From Neorhizobium sp. UBA3556 (lineage in GTDB: Bacteria > Pseudomonadota > Alphaproteobacteria > Rhizobiales > Rhizobiaceae): a stretch of 64,000 nt of DNA. The stretch's first letter is position 1, and the number at the start of each line of letters is the position of its first letter. The notes beneath the pieces were generated by a model. That model did not search any database, was not told the DNA's origin, and saw only the letters and a program-made list of their open reading frames with translations. The stretch covers positions 372,001 to 436,000 of the forward strand of contig DFNX01000003.1 of NCBI GenBank assembly GCA_002376235.1, read 5' to 3'. This document shows positions 8,475 through 16,743 of this stretch, in pieces. The position numbers were made by a program, and so were the translations under genes.

Positions 8475-9326
8475 TTCCGGTCTCCTGTTCGACTTATATA
8501 CGGTGCCTGCCGCGACCTCCGCGGCATCTTCCGTAGTCGAGCGATGGCGACGAGACCCCAACCTTCGCGCAGCGTCCAAGGACAGAAGCCTACCCCTAAG
8601 CTTCCTGCGGGAAAAACGGATCGTCACCAGATGCTGCATGTAGCCTCCGTAAACCGCTATTCGTCCAGTTCATCCGAAACGGCCTTATCAAGACCGATCT
8701 AATTCAGATAAATACGCGGTAAAACCGTAGTCTACAACAGCATCATTGCTCTACTTCTATTCAATTATCACTACAATCTGGAAAGTCCAATTGCGAAATC
8801 TAGTAATGCCGAGTGATTTATCGACGAATATCGCATGTTTCTGACATTTATTGCTGGAAAAAAGGCAATTTTACAATCATCGCGCGCCCACAAATACCGT
8901 GTGGAAAAATTATTCTTTATTGACGCGGGTCGTTTCGTTGCAATGAGACTGATTCGCGATGGAATAACCAGCCTCAAACGCTCAATCGCCGGCAAACGCG
9001 CGGATACAGGGCAATGCGCGGGCCTGAATGAACCGGACGGCAGTTTTCAACAAGATCACCTCCCACCCCGGCGAAGACTGTCGACAAGCAAAAAAGTTAG
9101 ATTTTGTTTGTTTCCGCATCGAGCGCACTATGCATCCTTGGGTAGATGCAGGGTAAGCGGATGAGACGGATTGCCGCAACCGCGACAAGATTGCGCCAGT
9201 TTGGCTGCGAACGCGGATCGCCCTCTCGCGTAGAGAAGTCGGGCACCTCAAGTACAACCTGACACAAGAGGATCTTTATTCGCAGCCTCAGCACGCCTAT
9301 CTAGAGGACAAATGAAAGGAACCGTC
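8475..9326. other. long intergenic region upstream of mucR and msrB
   Basis: These 850 bases between divergent genes hold no convincing coding sequence. The stretch 8700-8960 is clearly AT-rich (runs such as TTTATTGCTGGAAAAAAGG), unlike the rest of the window, and suits MucR-type regulators, which prefer AT-rich, T-containing targets. Plus-strand frames here (8835-9164) lack a ribosome site and recognisable content. Confidence 0.55.
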
Positions 9327-9737
9327 ATGTCCTCGATCAACACCCCCAAGACATCGAAGAGCGACGCCGAATGGCGTGAAGAACTGACGCCGGAACAATA
9401 TTACATACTGCGCCAGGCAGGCACGGAGCGCGCCTTTACCGGCCCATACTGGAATTCAAAGGAAAAAGGCATCTATAGCTGCGCCGGCTGCGGTGAAGAG
9501 CTGTTCATCTCCGACACGAAATTCGATTCCGGCTGCGGCTGGCCGAGCTATTTCGAGGCGGTGAAGCCGGATGTGATCACCGAAATCCGCGACACGTCGC
9601 ATGGCATGGTGCGCACCGAAGTGCGCTGCGCCAATTGCGGCGGCCATCTGGGCCACGTCTTCCCCGACGGCCCGCCGCCGACCGGCCTGCGCTATTGCAT
9701 CAACGGCCACGCGATGAATTTCACGCCGGTCAAGTAA
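9327..9737 (+). CDS. msrB: peptide-methionine (R)-S-oxide reductase MsrB
   Basis: A 136-residue MsrB that reduces the R-epimer of methionine sulfoxide in proteins. Zinc-binding pairs are at Cys52/Cys55 (CAGC) and Cys101/Cys104 (CANC). The catalytic Cys124 lies in RYCINGHAMNF; RYCIN is the family signature. Also visible are SGCGWPSYF and GGHLGHVFPDGP. The frame opens five codons earlier at 9312, but ATG 9327 has AAAGGA at seven bases. A strong terminator follows directly. Cytoplasmic; no signal peptide. Confidence 0.95.
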   Translation: MSSINTPKTSKSDAEWREELTPEQYYILRQAGTERAFTGPYWNSKEKGIYSCAGCGEELFISDTKFDSGCGWPSYFEAVKPDVITEIRDTSHGMVRTEVRCANCGGHLGHVFPDGPPPTGLRYCINGHAMNFTPVK

Positions 9738-9761
9738 AGCGGCGCTATGCTCGAACACAAG

Positions 9762-9788
9762 ACGGCGGCTCGAAAGGCCGCCGTTTTT
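9762..9788 (+). terminator. Rho-independent terminator of msrB
   Basis: The stem GGCGGC.TCGAAAG.GCCGCC is followed by GTTTTTCG, 25 bases after the msrB stop. Confidence 0.8.
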
Positions 9789-9816
9789 CGTCGCACACCG
9801 CTTTGAGACGACAAAA

Positions 9817-10689
9817 TCAGCCGTCGATGATCTCCACCGAAAACGCAAACTGCGCCTTTTCGCCCACCGGCAGTATGCTCGTGTAGGGACGCGTCGCGAT
9901 CTCTGCCGAACCTCCAGCTTCCGCTGCCGTTCCGTGCCACGGCTCGATGCAGATAAAGGGTGCACCGGGTTTCTGCCAGAGCGCAAGATTGGGCAGGTTT
10001 TCGAAGTAGAATTTCAGGCTCGGCCCGCCTTCGGCCGCATAGGTCAGTCCTTTGCCTGCCCCTTCGGCGAAGATCATCGCATCGGCCTCGAACAATTCAT
10101 GCGCAAGCGTGAGCCGGCCCTTGATGAAGGGGGACGGCAGCATGTCCTTCGTGACAAGTCCATCCTGCAGGCGTGTCAGCAGTGGCTCGCCGCCATTGTC
10201 GAGCGTGACCGTGTGCTTTCTGCCTTCGCCCCCCGGCAGCGGCCAGAGGAAGGCCGGGTGATAACCGAGGCCAAAGGGCATCGGGCGATCGCCGCGGTTT
10301 TCGACTTCCGCCGTCACCGTCAGGCGATGACCCTCCAGCGAGTGAGTAAGCGAGAGCAGGAATTCGAAAGGATAGACCTTCAATGTCTCATCGGAGCTTT
10401 CGAGCTCGAAGCGGCAGGTGGATGTGCTGGCATCCGCGAGCTGCCACTCCGCCCTGCGGGCAAAGCCGTGCTGGCCCATTTCGTAGGATAGGCCATCCAC
10501 GGCGATATGATTGTCCGGCGCCTTGCCGACGATCGGAAAAAGGATGGGCGAGCGGCCGCCCCAGAAAGCGGCATCGCCGTTCCACAACCAATCCCGGCCG
10601 TCAGTCGTCTGGAGCGACTGCATCTCGGAGCCCAGCGAGGAAATCTCGGCGACGAGTTCATCACTGGTGATGCGAACGATATCGGACAT
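9817..10689 (-). CDS. aldose 1-epimerase family protein
   Basis: A 290-residue galactose mutarotase-like protein. Visible family landmarks are NGDAAFWGGRSPILFPIVG, QHGFARRAEW, the catalytic-His motif GLGYHPAF and the catalytic-Glu region CIEPWHG. The spacing resembles the LacX-like subgroup, which interconverts alpha and beta anomers of free or phosphorylated aldoses. ATG 10689 is chosen over the upstream frame start because GAGGAAGAG precedes it and MSDIVRI fits family N-termini. It stands alone, convergent with msrB. Confidence 0.85.
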   Translation of the reverse strand: MSDIVRITSDELVAEISSLGSEMQSLQTTDGRDWLWNGDAAFWGGRSPILFPIVGKAPDNHIAVDGLSYEMGQHGFARRAEWQLADASTSTCRFELESSDETLKVYPFEFLLSLTHSLEGHRLTVTAEVENRGDRPMPFGLGYHPAFLWPLPGGEGRKHTVTLDNGGEPLLTRLQDGLVTKDMLPSPFIKGRLTLAHELFEADAMIFAEGAGKGLTYAAEGGPSLKFYFENLPNLALWQKPGAPFICIEPWHGTAAEAGGSAEIATRPYTSILPVGEKAQFAFSVEIIDG

Positions 10690-10764
10690 GCTGCTCTTCC
10701 TCCGGCACGCTGAAACACGTCGCAATCTTTCAGATTTGCCTGCCGTGTTTCAGCTCTTTGTTTT

Positions 10765-10812
10765 GCGCATGCCTTCATCCCGAAACCGATGACCACTTTC
10801 GGGAGACATGCT
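10765..10812. repeat. second class of intergenic palindrome (GCATG...CATGC type)
   Basis: It starts GCGCATGCCTTCATCCCGAA and ends CTTTCGGGAGACATGCT, with the CCCGAA/TTCGGG and GCATG/CATGC arms inverted. This is a rhizobial repeat design related to, but distinct from, the GCAATTCC element. It lies between the aldose epimerase start and the SDR stop. Confidence 0.6.
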
Positions 10813-10882
10813 GTGGAATCAGTGCGACATATTTGCCCGACACGCGTTGACGTTCAATGACGGCTGAGCCAATGGGCGCGTT

Positions 10883-11713
10883 TCAGTCGTCAAAATCCAT
10901 CGCAAGCGTCGTTGCCTTATGGGCTTCCAGTTCGGCCAGGCGGCTCTCGAGCGCGGATTTGATCGACGGATAGGTGGAGCCGCCGAGCGCCAGACGCAGC
11001 GGCGGGTTTTCACGGCCGGCATAGTCGATCATAGCGTCCGCCATCCTGTCCGGGTCGCCCTTGATGTCGAAACCGCCGTTGAAGATTGAATGACGAACCT
11101 GGCCTGCAGGCGTATCGGCATAAATATCCATCGGCTGGGCAACGGAGAGGCCCTTGGCGAAGTCGGTGCGCGTCGGCCCCGGCTCAACGATGGTAAACCT
11201 GATGCCGAAGGGTGCGACTTCCTTGGCAACGGCTTCGACAAAACCTTCGATGCCCCATTTGGTGGCGTGATAGAGGGAGAAGCTGGGATAGGTGATCTGG
11301 CCGCCTTCCGACGCTACCTGCTGGATCAGCCCGCCGCCCTGGGCGCGCAGATGCGGCAAAGCTGCGCGGATGATCTGGATCGAGCCGATCAGGTTGGTAT
11401 CGATCTGTCGGCGGATTTCCTCGTCGCCCACTTCCTCGGCGGCGCCAAACAGGCCGTATCCGGCATTGTTGACGATGACATCGATCTGGCCGAGTTCGGC
11501 AAAGGCGCGGTCAACCGTCGCGCGGATGGTCTCCTGATCGGTGAGATCGAGCTTGGCGATCCACAGACGGTCGCCATAGGTTGCACGCAGATCGTCGAGC
11601 GTCTCGATGCGCCGCAGGGTGGCGGCGACGCGATCACCGCGGGCCAGAAGCTTTTCGGTGAGCAGGCGGCCGAAACCGGATGAGGTGCCGGTAATGAACC
11701 AGGTCTTGGACAT
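10883..11713 (-). CDS. short-chain dehydrogenase/reductase
   Basis: A 276-residue classical SDR using NAD(P)H. The cofactor motif is TGTSSGFG near residue 8, followed by NNAGYG at 82-87. The catalytic set is Ser135, Tyr148 and Lys152 (YHATK). The substrate is unknown. ATG 11713 has AGGAG nine bases upstream; the longer frame to 11791 runs into the promoter region. It is divergent from a LysR gene that probably controls it, and a paralogous SDR/LysR pair exists at 58650-60519. Confidence 0.9.
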   Translation of the reverse strand: MSKTWFITGTSSGFGRLLTEKLLARGDRVAATLRRIETLDDLRATYGDRLWIAKLDLTDQETIRATVDRAFAELGQIDVIVNNAGYGLFGAAEEVGDEEIRRQIDTNLIGSIQIIRAALPHLRAQGGGLIQQVASEGGQITYPSFSLYHATKWGIEGFVEAVAKEVAPFGIRFTIVEPGPTRTDFAKGLSVAQPMDIYADTPAGQVRHSIFNGGFDIKGDPDRMADAMIDYAGRENPPLRLALGGSTYPSIKSALESRLAELEAHKATTLAMDFDD

Positions 11714-11838
11714 GATCTTTCTCCTTTGCGCGTCGGCTCGAACCTGTTTTCCAAGCCGGAGTTTCTGCAAGGAGAGATAATCCTCAGGCATTCATGCTAT
11801 AAGTCGGCCAATCCCGCATGACCTGGTGAAAATAAGCC

Positions 11839-12801
11839 ATGAATGACAAGCCGACCCTCAGCGACCTTGCCGCTTTTACGGCGATCATCGCGCATCGCAG
11901 TTTTCGCAAGGCGGCGGAGGAGCTGGGGCTTTCTCCTTCGACGCTCAGCCACATGATGCGCGGGCTGGAGGCGCGGATGGGTGTGCGCCTGCTCAACCGC
12001 ACCACGCGCAGCGTTTCGCCCACCCAGGCGGGAGAGCGGCTGGCAGCAAAGCTTGGGCCGGCTCTTCGCGAACTCGATGCGGCGCTTGAGGCTGTCGACG
12101 ATTTTCGCGGCGGGCCGAGCGGAACGATCCGGATCAATACCAGCAATATCGTCATCCGCAGGCTTCTTGAAAAAGCCGTTCCGACCTTTCTTTCCCGCTA
12201 TCCGGATGTGGCGCTGGATCTGGTCAGCGACGGGCGGCTGATCGATATCGTGGCAGATGGGTTCGATGCGGGGATCAGGCTGCGCGAGAGCGTGCCGCAG
12301 GACATGATCGCCATCGCCTTCGGCGGCCCTGCCCGCTTCATCACCGTCGCCTCGCCGGATTACATCGCCACCCACGGCGAACCTTTGGTGCCGCAGGATC
12401 TTCTGCGGCATAGCTGCATCCGGTTGAGAATGCCGAGCGGAAAGCTCTATCGCTGGGAATTCGAGCGACACGGAGCCGAGACGGTGGTGGATGTCTCCGG
12501 CGCGCTGACGCTCGACGACACCGAACTGATGGCCGAAGCCGCTGCATCGGGCCTCGGCATTGCCTATGTGCCGCAGCATGTGGCGGAGGATTATCTGCGG
12601 CAAGGCAGGCTGGTGACGGTGCTGTCCGACTGGTGTCCGCAGATCGACGGCCTTTGCCTCTATTATCCGGGGCACCGGCATGTGCCGGCCGGATTGCGCG
12701 CCTTCATCGACATATTGAAGGAGCTGGACGGCAAGCTCAGTCCTTCTGCGCCGGACGCGAATAGTCCTCGTCGGCGACGGGCTCCAGCCAGTCGGCGGTA
12801 A
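11839..12801 (+). CDS. LysR family transcriptional regulator
   Basis: A 320-residue LTTR with an N-terminal winged HTH (FRKAAEELGLSPSTLSHMMR) and a type-2 periplasmic-binding effector domain. It belongs to the group with NRTTRSVSPTQAGERL and the 'DFRGGPSGTIRIN' linker. It is divergent from the SDR at 10883, 125 bases apart, which suggests direct control. The last 65 bases overlap the 3' end of the convergent cupin gene, and the basic tail (RRRRAPASRR) is encoded in that overlap, so it may be an extension acquired by stop loss. Confidence 0.9.
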   Translation: MNDKPTLSDLAAFTAIIAHRSFRKAAEELGLSPSTLSHMMRGLEARMGVRLLNRTTRSVSPTQAGERLAAKLGPALRELDAALEAVDDFRGGPSGTIRINTSNIVIRRLLEKAVPTFLSRYPDVALDLVSDGRLIDIVADGFDAGIRLRESVPQDMIAIAFGGPARFITVASPDYIATHGEPLVPQDLLRHSCIRLRMPSGKLYRWEFERHGAETVVDVSGALTLDDTELMAEAAASGLGIAYVPQHVAEDYLRQGRLVTVLSDWCPQIDGLCLYYPGHRHVPAGLRAFIDILKELDGKLSPSAPDANSPRRRRAPASRR

Positions 12802-13147
12802 CCCCGTCCTGCGCTTCCTGGATTGCGATATGGGTCATGGCCGTCTCAAGACCGGCACCGTGCCAGTGTCTCTCTCCCGGCGAAAACCAAACGACATCGC
12901 CCGGACGCAAGTCCCGCACCGGCCCACCTTCGGTCTGGGCGCGGCCGAAACCTGCGGTAACGATGAGGGTCTGGCCGAGCGGATGGGTGTGCCAGTTTGT
13001 ACGAGCGCCGGGTTCGAACGTGACGCTTGCGGCACGCACGCGTGCCGGCTCCGGCGCCTCTATCAGCGGATCGAGCCGAACCGTACCGGTGAAATAATCC
13101 GCCGGCTGTTTCTTCGAAGCCTGCGAGCCGTTGCGTCTGATGTCCAT
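12737..13147 (-). CDS. cupin domain protein
   Basis: A 136-residue single-domain cupin. Motif 1 reads NWHTHPLGQTLIVTAGFG, with two histidines placed as metal ligands, and motif 2 reads GDVVWFSPGERHWHGA with a further histidine. The pattern resembles the small cupins annotated as (R)-mandelonitrile lyase-like or carboxymuconolactone-associated; the reaction is unassigned. AAGGA lies nine bases upstream of ATG 13147. It is convergent and overlapping with the LysR gene. Confidence 0.82.
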   Translation of the reverse strand: MDIRRNGSQASKKQPADYFTGTVRLDPLIEAPEPARVRAASVTFEPGARTNWHTHPLGQTLIVTAGFGRAQTEGGPVRDLRPGDVVWFSPGERHWHGAGLETAMTHIAIQEAQDGVTADWLEPVADEDYSRPAQKD

Positions 13148-13285
13148 GTCGGGTGTCCTTCGAAGATAATGCGAGGAGAATATAGGGCAGTCAGCGAGGA
13201 ATGAAGCAGGCAGCGATCCTGCAATTCCTCGGCAAAGGTTTCAGCTCTCGCCGGATTTAGTTGAGCGATATAATCACCGATGCGG

Positions 13286-13456
13286 TTCAGATCCTATTCC
13301 GCGTTATCGGTGATGAGACGATCAGGCGCATCTCCTTGAATTCCAGAAGCCGGACGGCTTCCTTCATCGCGGCGTCACGATTTTCGTAACGGCCGGATTT
13401 TACCGGCACGTCGATATAAGCTTCCGGATCGTTTTTTCGGGTCTGCCGTCGCTCAT
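13286..13456 (-). pseudogene. ParD-like antitoxin, frameshifted
   Basis: ATG 13456 has a GGAG site nine bases upstream, but the frame stops after 18 codons. One frame over, a ParD/CopG-like antitoxin core is readable (VKSGRYENRDAAMKEAVRLLE then FKEMRLIV), ending at a TGA near 13286. A single extra A in the A6 run at 13430-13436 would join MSDGRPEK to this core and give a protein of about 56 residues. No ParE toxin is adjacent. It could be a decayed module or a homopolymer error in the sequence. Confidence 0.55.
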
Positions 13457-13517
13457 GTCGGTTGCTCCAACTGCGCCAACGATATCCGCGGGCACGCGGG
13501 TTACCAATCTTGCAGCT

Positions 13518-14027
13518 TCAGACCTTGGAGAGCCTCAACTCCATGCAGGTCAGGTCCAGCCAGCGGCCGAATTTCGTGCCGACTTCGGAGAATTTTCCGG
13601 CGACACGGAAGTCGAGCGCGGTATGGAGCGCGATGGAGGCTTGGTTTTCGGCCTCGATCGCGGCGATCATGACATGAACGCCGTTCGAGGTGGCACGGGC
13701 GATCAGCTCCTGCATGAGCTTGCGGCCAAGACCGTGGCCGCGGAAGGCTTTGTGGACGTAAACCGAATGTTCGACCGTGAAGCGATAGCCGTCGAAGGCA
13801 CGCCAATCGCCATAGGATGCGTAACCGGCCACCTGGCCATCGAGTTGCGCCACGATAACGGGAAAGCCCTTCGACTTGCGAGCATCGAACCAGGCGCGGC
13901 GGTTTTCGATATCGACCAGCGTCTCGTTCCAGATCGCCGTCGTGTTCAGAACCGCGTCATTGTAGATTTCCATGATGCCGTGCAGATCGGCCTGGGCTGC
14001 ATCACGGATGATCGGTGTATTGCTCAT
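13518..14027 (-). CDS. GNAT family N-acetyltransferase (phosphinothricin/MnaT-like)
   Basis: A 169-residue acetyltransferase. The N-terminal IRDAAQADLHGIMEIYNDAVLNTTA and the central ETLVDIENRRAWFDARK are typical of the L-amino-acid/phosphinothricin N-acetyltransferase group (YncA/MnaT). The acetyl-CoA loop is HKAFRGHGLGRKLM and the C-terminal motif is ALDFRVAGKFSEVGTKFGRWLD. Likely role: acetylation of an amino acid or analogue such as methionine sulfone or sulfoximine (family knowledge). The first ATG is at 14027; the frame opens at GTG 14039. Confidence 0.88.
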   Translation of the reverse strand: MSNTPIIRDAAQADLHGIMEIYNDAVLNTTAIWNETLVDIENRRAWFDARKSKGFPVIVAQLDGQVAGYASYGDWRAFDGYRFTVEHSVYVHKAFRGHGLGRKLMQELIARATSNGVHVMIAAIEAENQASIALHTALDFRVAGKFSEVGTKFGRWLDLTCMELRLSKV

Positions 14028-14111
14028 CAGATTTTCCACTATAGTGTATCCTCATCCACTTTAGCAGACGAGATTGAGGTGTCGAGACCTGTCGTTCCTA
14101 TCGTCTTCTTT

Positions 14112-14783
14112 TCAGAGATTGCCACCGGCCAAGCTGAAGCAGGTAATCACCGCGCCATAATGGACTGCGGCGGCGCTCACGACAAAGGCGTGCCAGATCG
14201 CATTCTGGAAGCGCAGCTTTTCCCATATGTGGAAGATGACGCCGAGCGAATAGATCAACCCGCCGATGACGATCAAAAGCACGGTCACAGGCGGGAGATA
14301 TTGGGAAACCTCATCCATCACCACTACGCCGCTCCAGCCCATTGCCAGATAGAGAAGAATGGCGAGCCTGTCATAACGGCCGGGGAAAAGGCATTTCAGC
14401 GACACGCCGATGATGGCGGTGATCCAGATGGCGGCCAGCATGGCCGCGATCCAGGGATCGTGCGCCGCACCCCGCTGAAGGAAAGGTGTGTAGGTGGCGG
14501 CGATCAGGATGAAGATCGCCGAATGATCGAGACGGCGCAGGATCCACTTGGTGCGCGAATGCGGCCAGATATTGTAGGTGAAGGAAACGGACAGGCAGAG
14601 GATCAGCCCGAGCCCGTAGATCCAGGCGGCGGCGAGTTCGCCGTAACTCGACCAGACGGTGGCATAAAAGATCAGGGCGGTGGCACCGACAAGGGCAAAA
14701 ACGATCCCTACCCCGTGGACGATGCCGTCCGCGATGATCTCATGCAGATCGTAATGCCGCCCGAAATTGAAAAGCTCGCTCAT
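14112..14783 (-). CDS. hemolysin III / PAQR family membrane protein
   Basis: A 223-residue integral membrane protein with seven predicted helices. Signature positions of the HlyIII/PAQR fold are visible: EIIADGIVHGVG near the N-terminus, the SFTYNIWPHS and RRLDHSAIFILIAATYTPF segments, and FHIWEKLRFQNAIWHAFVVSAAAVHY with histidines for a likely metal site. ATG 14783 is chosen because the 54 upstream in-frame codons are polar and off-family. The physiological substrate is unknown; bacterial members are not established haemolysins. Confidence 0.88.
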   Translation of the reverse strand: MSELFNFGRHYDLHEIIADGIVHGVGIVFALVGATALIFYATVWSSYGELAAAWIYGLGLILCLSVSFTYNIWPHSRTKWILRRLDHSAIFILIAATYTPFLQRGAAHDPWIAAMLAAIWITAIIGVSLKCLFPGRYDRLAILLYLAMGWSGVVVMDEVSQYLPPVTVLLIVIGGLIYSLGVIFHIWEKLRFQNAIWHAFVVSAAAVHYGAVITCFSLAGGNL

Positions 14784-15159
14784 GCCAAAAATCGTCTCCG
14801 TCCGAAGGCAGAATGCGGCCTTCAGGGATGGAAGACAAGGCCGCCCGCTCACATGGATTTTTGAACGGACAAATCGGTTATTTTGAGAGCAGGTCGATAA
14901 GTTGGACAGGCAGCGACCGACCCTGATCCGTGATCCATTCCGCAAACTTCTGCATGGCGCGGGGCGCTATCCTGACCAGGGCCGCAAGACATATGGCGAT
15001 GATGGCCGAGGGCGTGAACACCATGCGTGGACCGCAGGCAACCCCACTCCACAGGCGGTCCTCCAATAAAACCAATAGGCACCCTCGAGATTGAGTCGAT
15101 GACGTCACCGCCATCCACGCGATCAGAGCTTCGACAGAAGACTTAGAGCCGTTCCGGGA
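14784..15159. other. intergenic region with a doubtful small frame
   Basis: A minus-strand frame ending at 14878 could encode a short hydrophobic segment (SAIIAICLAALVRIAP) and a polar tail, but it lacks a ribosome site and family resemblance. It may be a gene remnant. Nothing else was recognised in this 376-base gap. Confidence 0.4.
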
Positions 15160-15570
15160 TTACCGGTCGATCAGTACCGAGCATTTGGCGTGGCGAACGA
15201 CACGGTCTGCGGTGGCGCCGATAATGTAGTTACTAAGATCAGGAACATGCGAGGCGACGATGATGAGGTCGGCCTTCGCATCATCGGCAGCGGCAAGGAT
15301 TTCGCGCGCCGGTGCGCCCTGACGAATTTCGATATCGGCCTTCACGCCAGCCTTGTCGCGCAGTTCGGTCAGTTCGGTTTCCGCCGTCTTGCGCGCATCG
15401 ACGAGCATATCGACCGACAGATCCGACACGACATAGGCCGGAAGTTCCTCGACGACGTTGATCATGAGAATGCGGCCACCGGCTGCGGTAAGCTGATTAG
15501 CCTTCTGCAAGATCCGCTCGGCCTTTTCCACCTGAGCAATATCAACCGCCACAAGGATCGTCTTATACAT
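15160..15570 (-). CDS. universal stress protein (UspA family)
   Basis: A 136-residue single-domain Usp. It begins MYKTILVAVDIAQVEKAE and ends with the family ATP-loop pattern IVASHVPDLSNYIIGATADRVVRHAKCSVLI, where G-x2-A-x-V and the C-terminal SVLI strand are visible. The usual G-x2-G-x9-G-S/T is changed (IIGATADRVVRHAKCS), so nucleotide binding is uncertain. ATG 15570 has AAGGAG six bases upstream. Probably stress-induced and cytoplasmic; divergent from the VOC gene. Confidence 0.87.
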   Translation of the reverse strand: MYKTILVAVDIAQVEKAERILQKANQLTAAGGRILMINVVEELPAYVVSDLSVDMLVDARKTAETELTELRDKAGVKADIEIRQGAPAREILAAADDAKADLIIVASHVPDLSNYIIGATADRVVRHAKCSVLIDR

Positions 15571-15773
15571 TTCCATCTCCTTTAACCCGCAATCATTTTT
15601 TCCCAGATTACACGCGTCGCCTTGATTCGCATCAAGCTTCATTGTCTACTTTTGTCGAACGAAGCTTCTCCCATTTTTCGACTTTCGTGAACGATGAAGA
15701 ACGGCGATAGTCCGGCATCGCGGCTTTGCCGCCGCAGATGTCTGCGGCCTCCAAATTCGCCCGGAGATTATCC

Positions 15774-16640
15774 ATGAGCAATTCCTCAGAAGCAGCCTTC
15801 GCCCTGACCCGTCCGGCCCATGTGGGTCGCGCGCATCTGGTGGTCACCGATCTCGATACGGTTTCGAAATTCTATCAGGAGATCATCGGCCTATCGGTGA
15901 TGGACAAGAGCGCAAGCGGCGTCCTGCTCGGTGCCCACGGCCTGCCGTTACTGCAGCTTACCAGCGGCACTGGCGTCACGCGTGCGCCGCGCCAGGCGGC
16001 CGGCCTGTTCCATACCGCATTTTTGATGCCGAACCGTTCGGAACTGGCGCATTGGCTGGCGAATGCGGCCCATAAGGGCGTGCAGCTCGATGGCGCATCG
16101 GACCATCTCGTGTCGGAAGCCCTTTATCTATCCGACCCGGAAGGCAATGGTATCGAGATCTATCGCGATCGCCGGCCGGAGGAATGGACCTATTTCCCCG
16201 ATGGCACCGTTCAAATGGCAACCGAACGGCTGGACCTGCAGGCACTTTACGAAACGGCTCCGCAGACGGCATGGAACGGCATGGCGCCGGGCAGCTCGGT
16301 TGGCCATATCCATCTTCAGGTTGGCAACATTCCGGAAGCGGACGCGTTCTATCGCGACGTCTTGGGGCTGAAGATCATGGCGCGTTATCCGGGGGCGAGC
16401 TTCTTTGCTACCGGCGGCTATCACCACCATATCGCGGCCAATATCTGGAACAGCCGTGGCGCCCAGGCGCGTCAGGACAAGATGACCGGGCTTTCCGATT
16501 ACACGGTGCGCTTCAACGACGGGCAAGCCCTGACCAAGGCTCTTGCGGCGCTGGAAACACAGGAAATCGCGACCACCAAGACCGCCGAAGGTTATGCACT
16601 GAAAGACCCGTGGGGCATCGGCCTGACGCTCGCCGCCTGA
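15774..16640 (+). CDS. VOC family protein (catechol 2,3-dioxygenase-like)
   Basis: A 288-residue protein with two glyoxalase/extradiol modules (about residues 17-130 and 165-280). The first has HLVVTDLDTVSKFYQEIIGL and DPEGNGIEIYRDR. The second has HIHLQVGNIPEADAFYRDVLGL and the YHHHIAANIWNS metal region. The arrangement resembles CatE/YfiE-type catechol 2,3-dioxygenases; the substrate is not shown by context. ATG 15774 has GGAG about eight bases upstream. A strong terminator follows. Confidence 0.85.
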   Translation: MSNSSEAAFALTRPAHVGRAHLVVTDLDTVSKFYQEIIGLSVMDKSASGVLLGAHGLPLLQLTSGTGVTRAPRQAAGLFHTAFLMPNRSELAHWLANAAHKGVQLDGASDHLVSEALYLSDPEGNGIEIYRDRRPEEWTYFPDGTVQMATERLDLQALYETAPQTAWNGMAPGSSVGHIHLQVGNIPEADAFYRDVLGLKIMARYPGASFFATGGYHHHIAANIWNSRGAQARQDKMTGLSDYTVRFNDGQALTKALAALETQEIATTKTAEGYALKDPWGIGLTLAA

Positions 16641-16677
16641 GTTGATCCCGAACCTTACCAAAAAGCTAATAAACACT

Positions 16678-16707
16678 CGGCGTTCCGGAACCGGAGCGCC
16701 GTTTTTG
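16678..16707 (+). terminator. Rho-independent terminator after the VOC gene
   Basis: The stem CGGCGTTCCGG / CCGGAGCGCCG (one G-T pair) has a two-base loop and is followed by TTTTTGCG. It lies 37 bases after the stop. Confidence 0.8.
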
Positions 16708-16743
16708 CGTTTTGTGGCAGGTTCGGGGCACTCAGGGGAAAAG

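Noticed and set aside
8835..9164. Plus-strand frame upstream of msrB
   Set aside because: No ribosome site, odd composition, no family resemblance; lies in the AT-rich regulatory gap.
13455..14864. 469-codon plus-strand frame across the acetyltransferase and hemolysin III genes
   Set aside because: Antisense to two clear genes; acidic low-complexity translation without motifs.
14878..15114. Minus-strand frame with a hydrophobic stretch
   Set aside because: No ribosome site, no homologue recognised; could be a remnant but not supportable as a gene.
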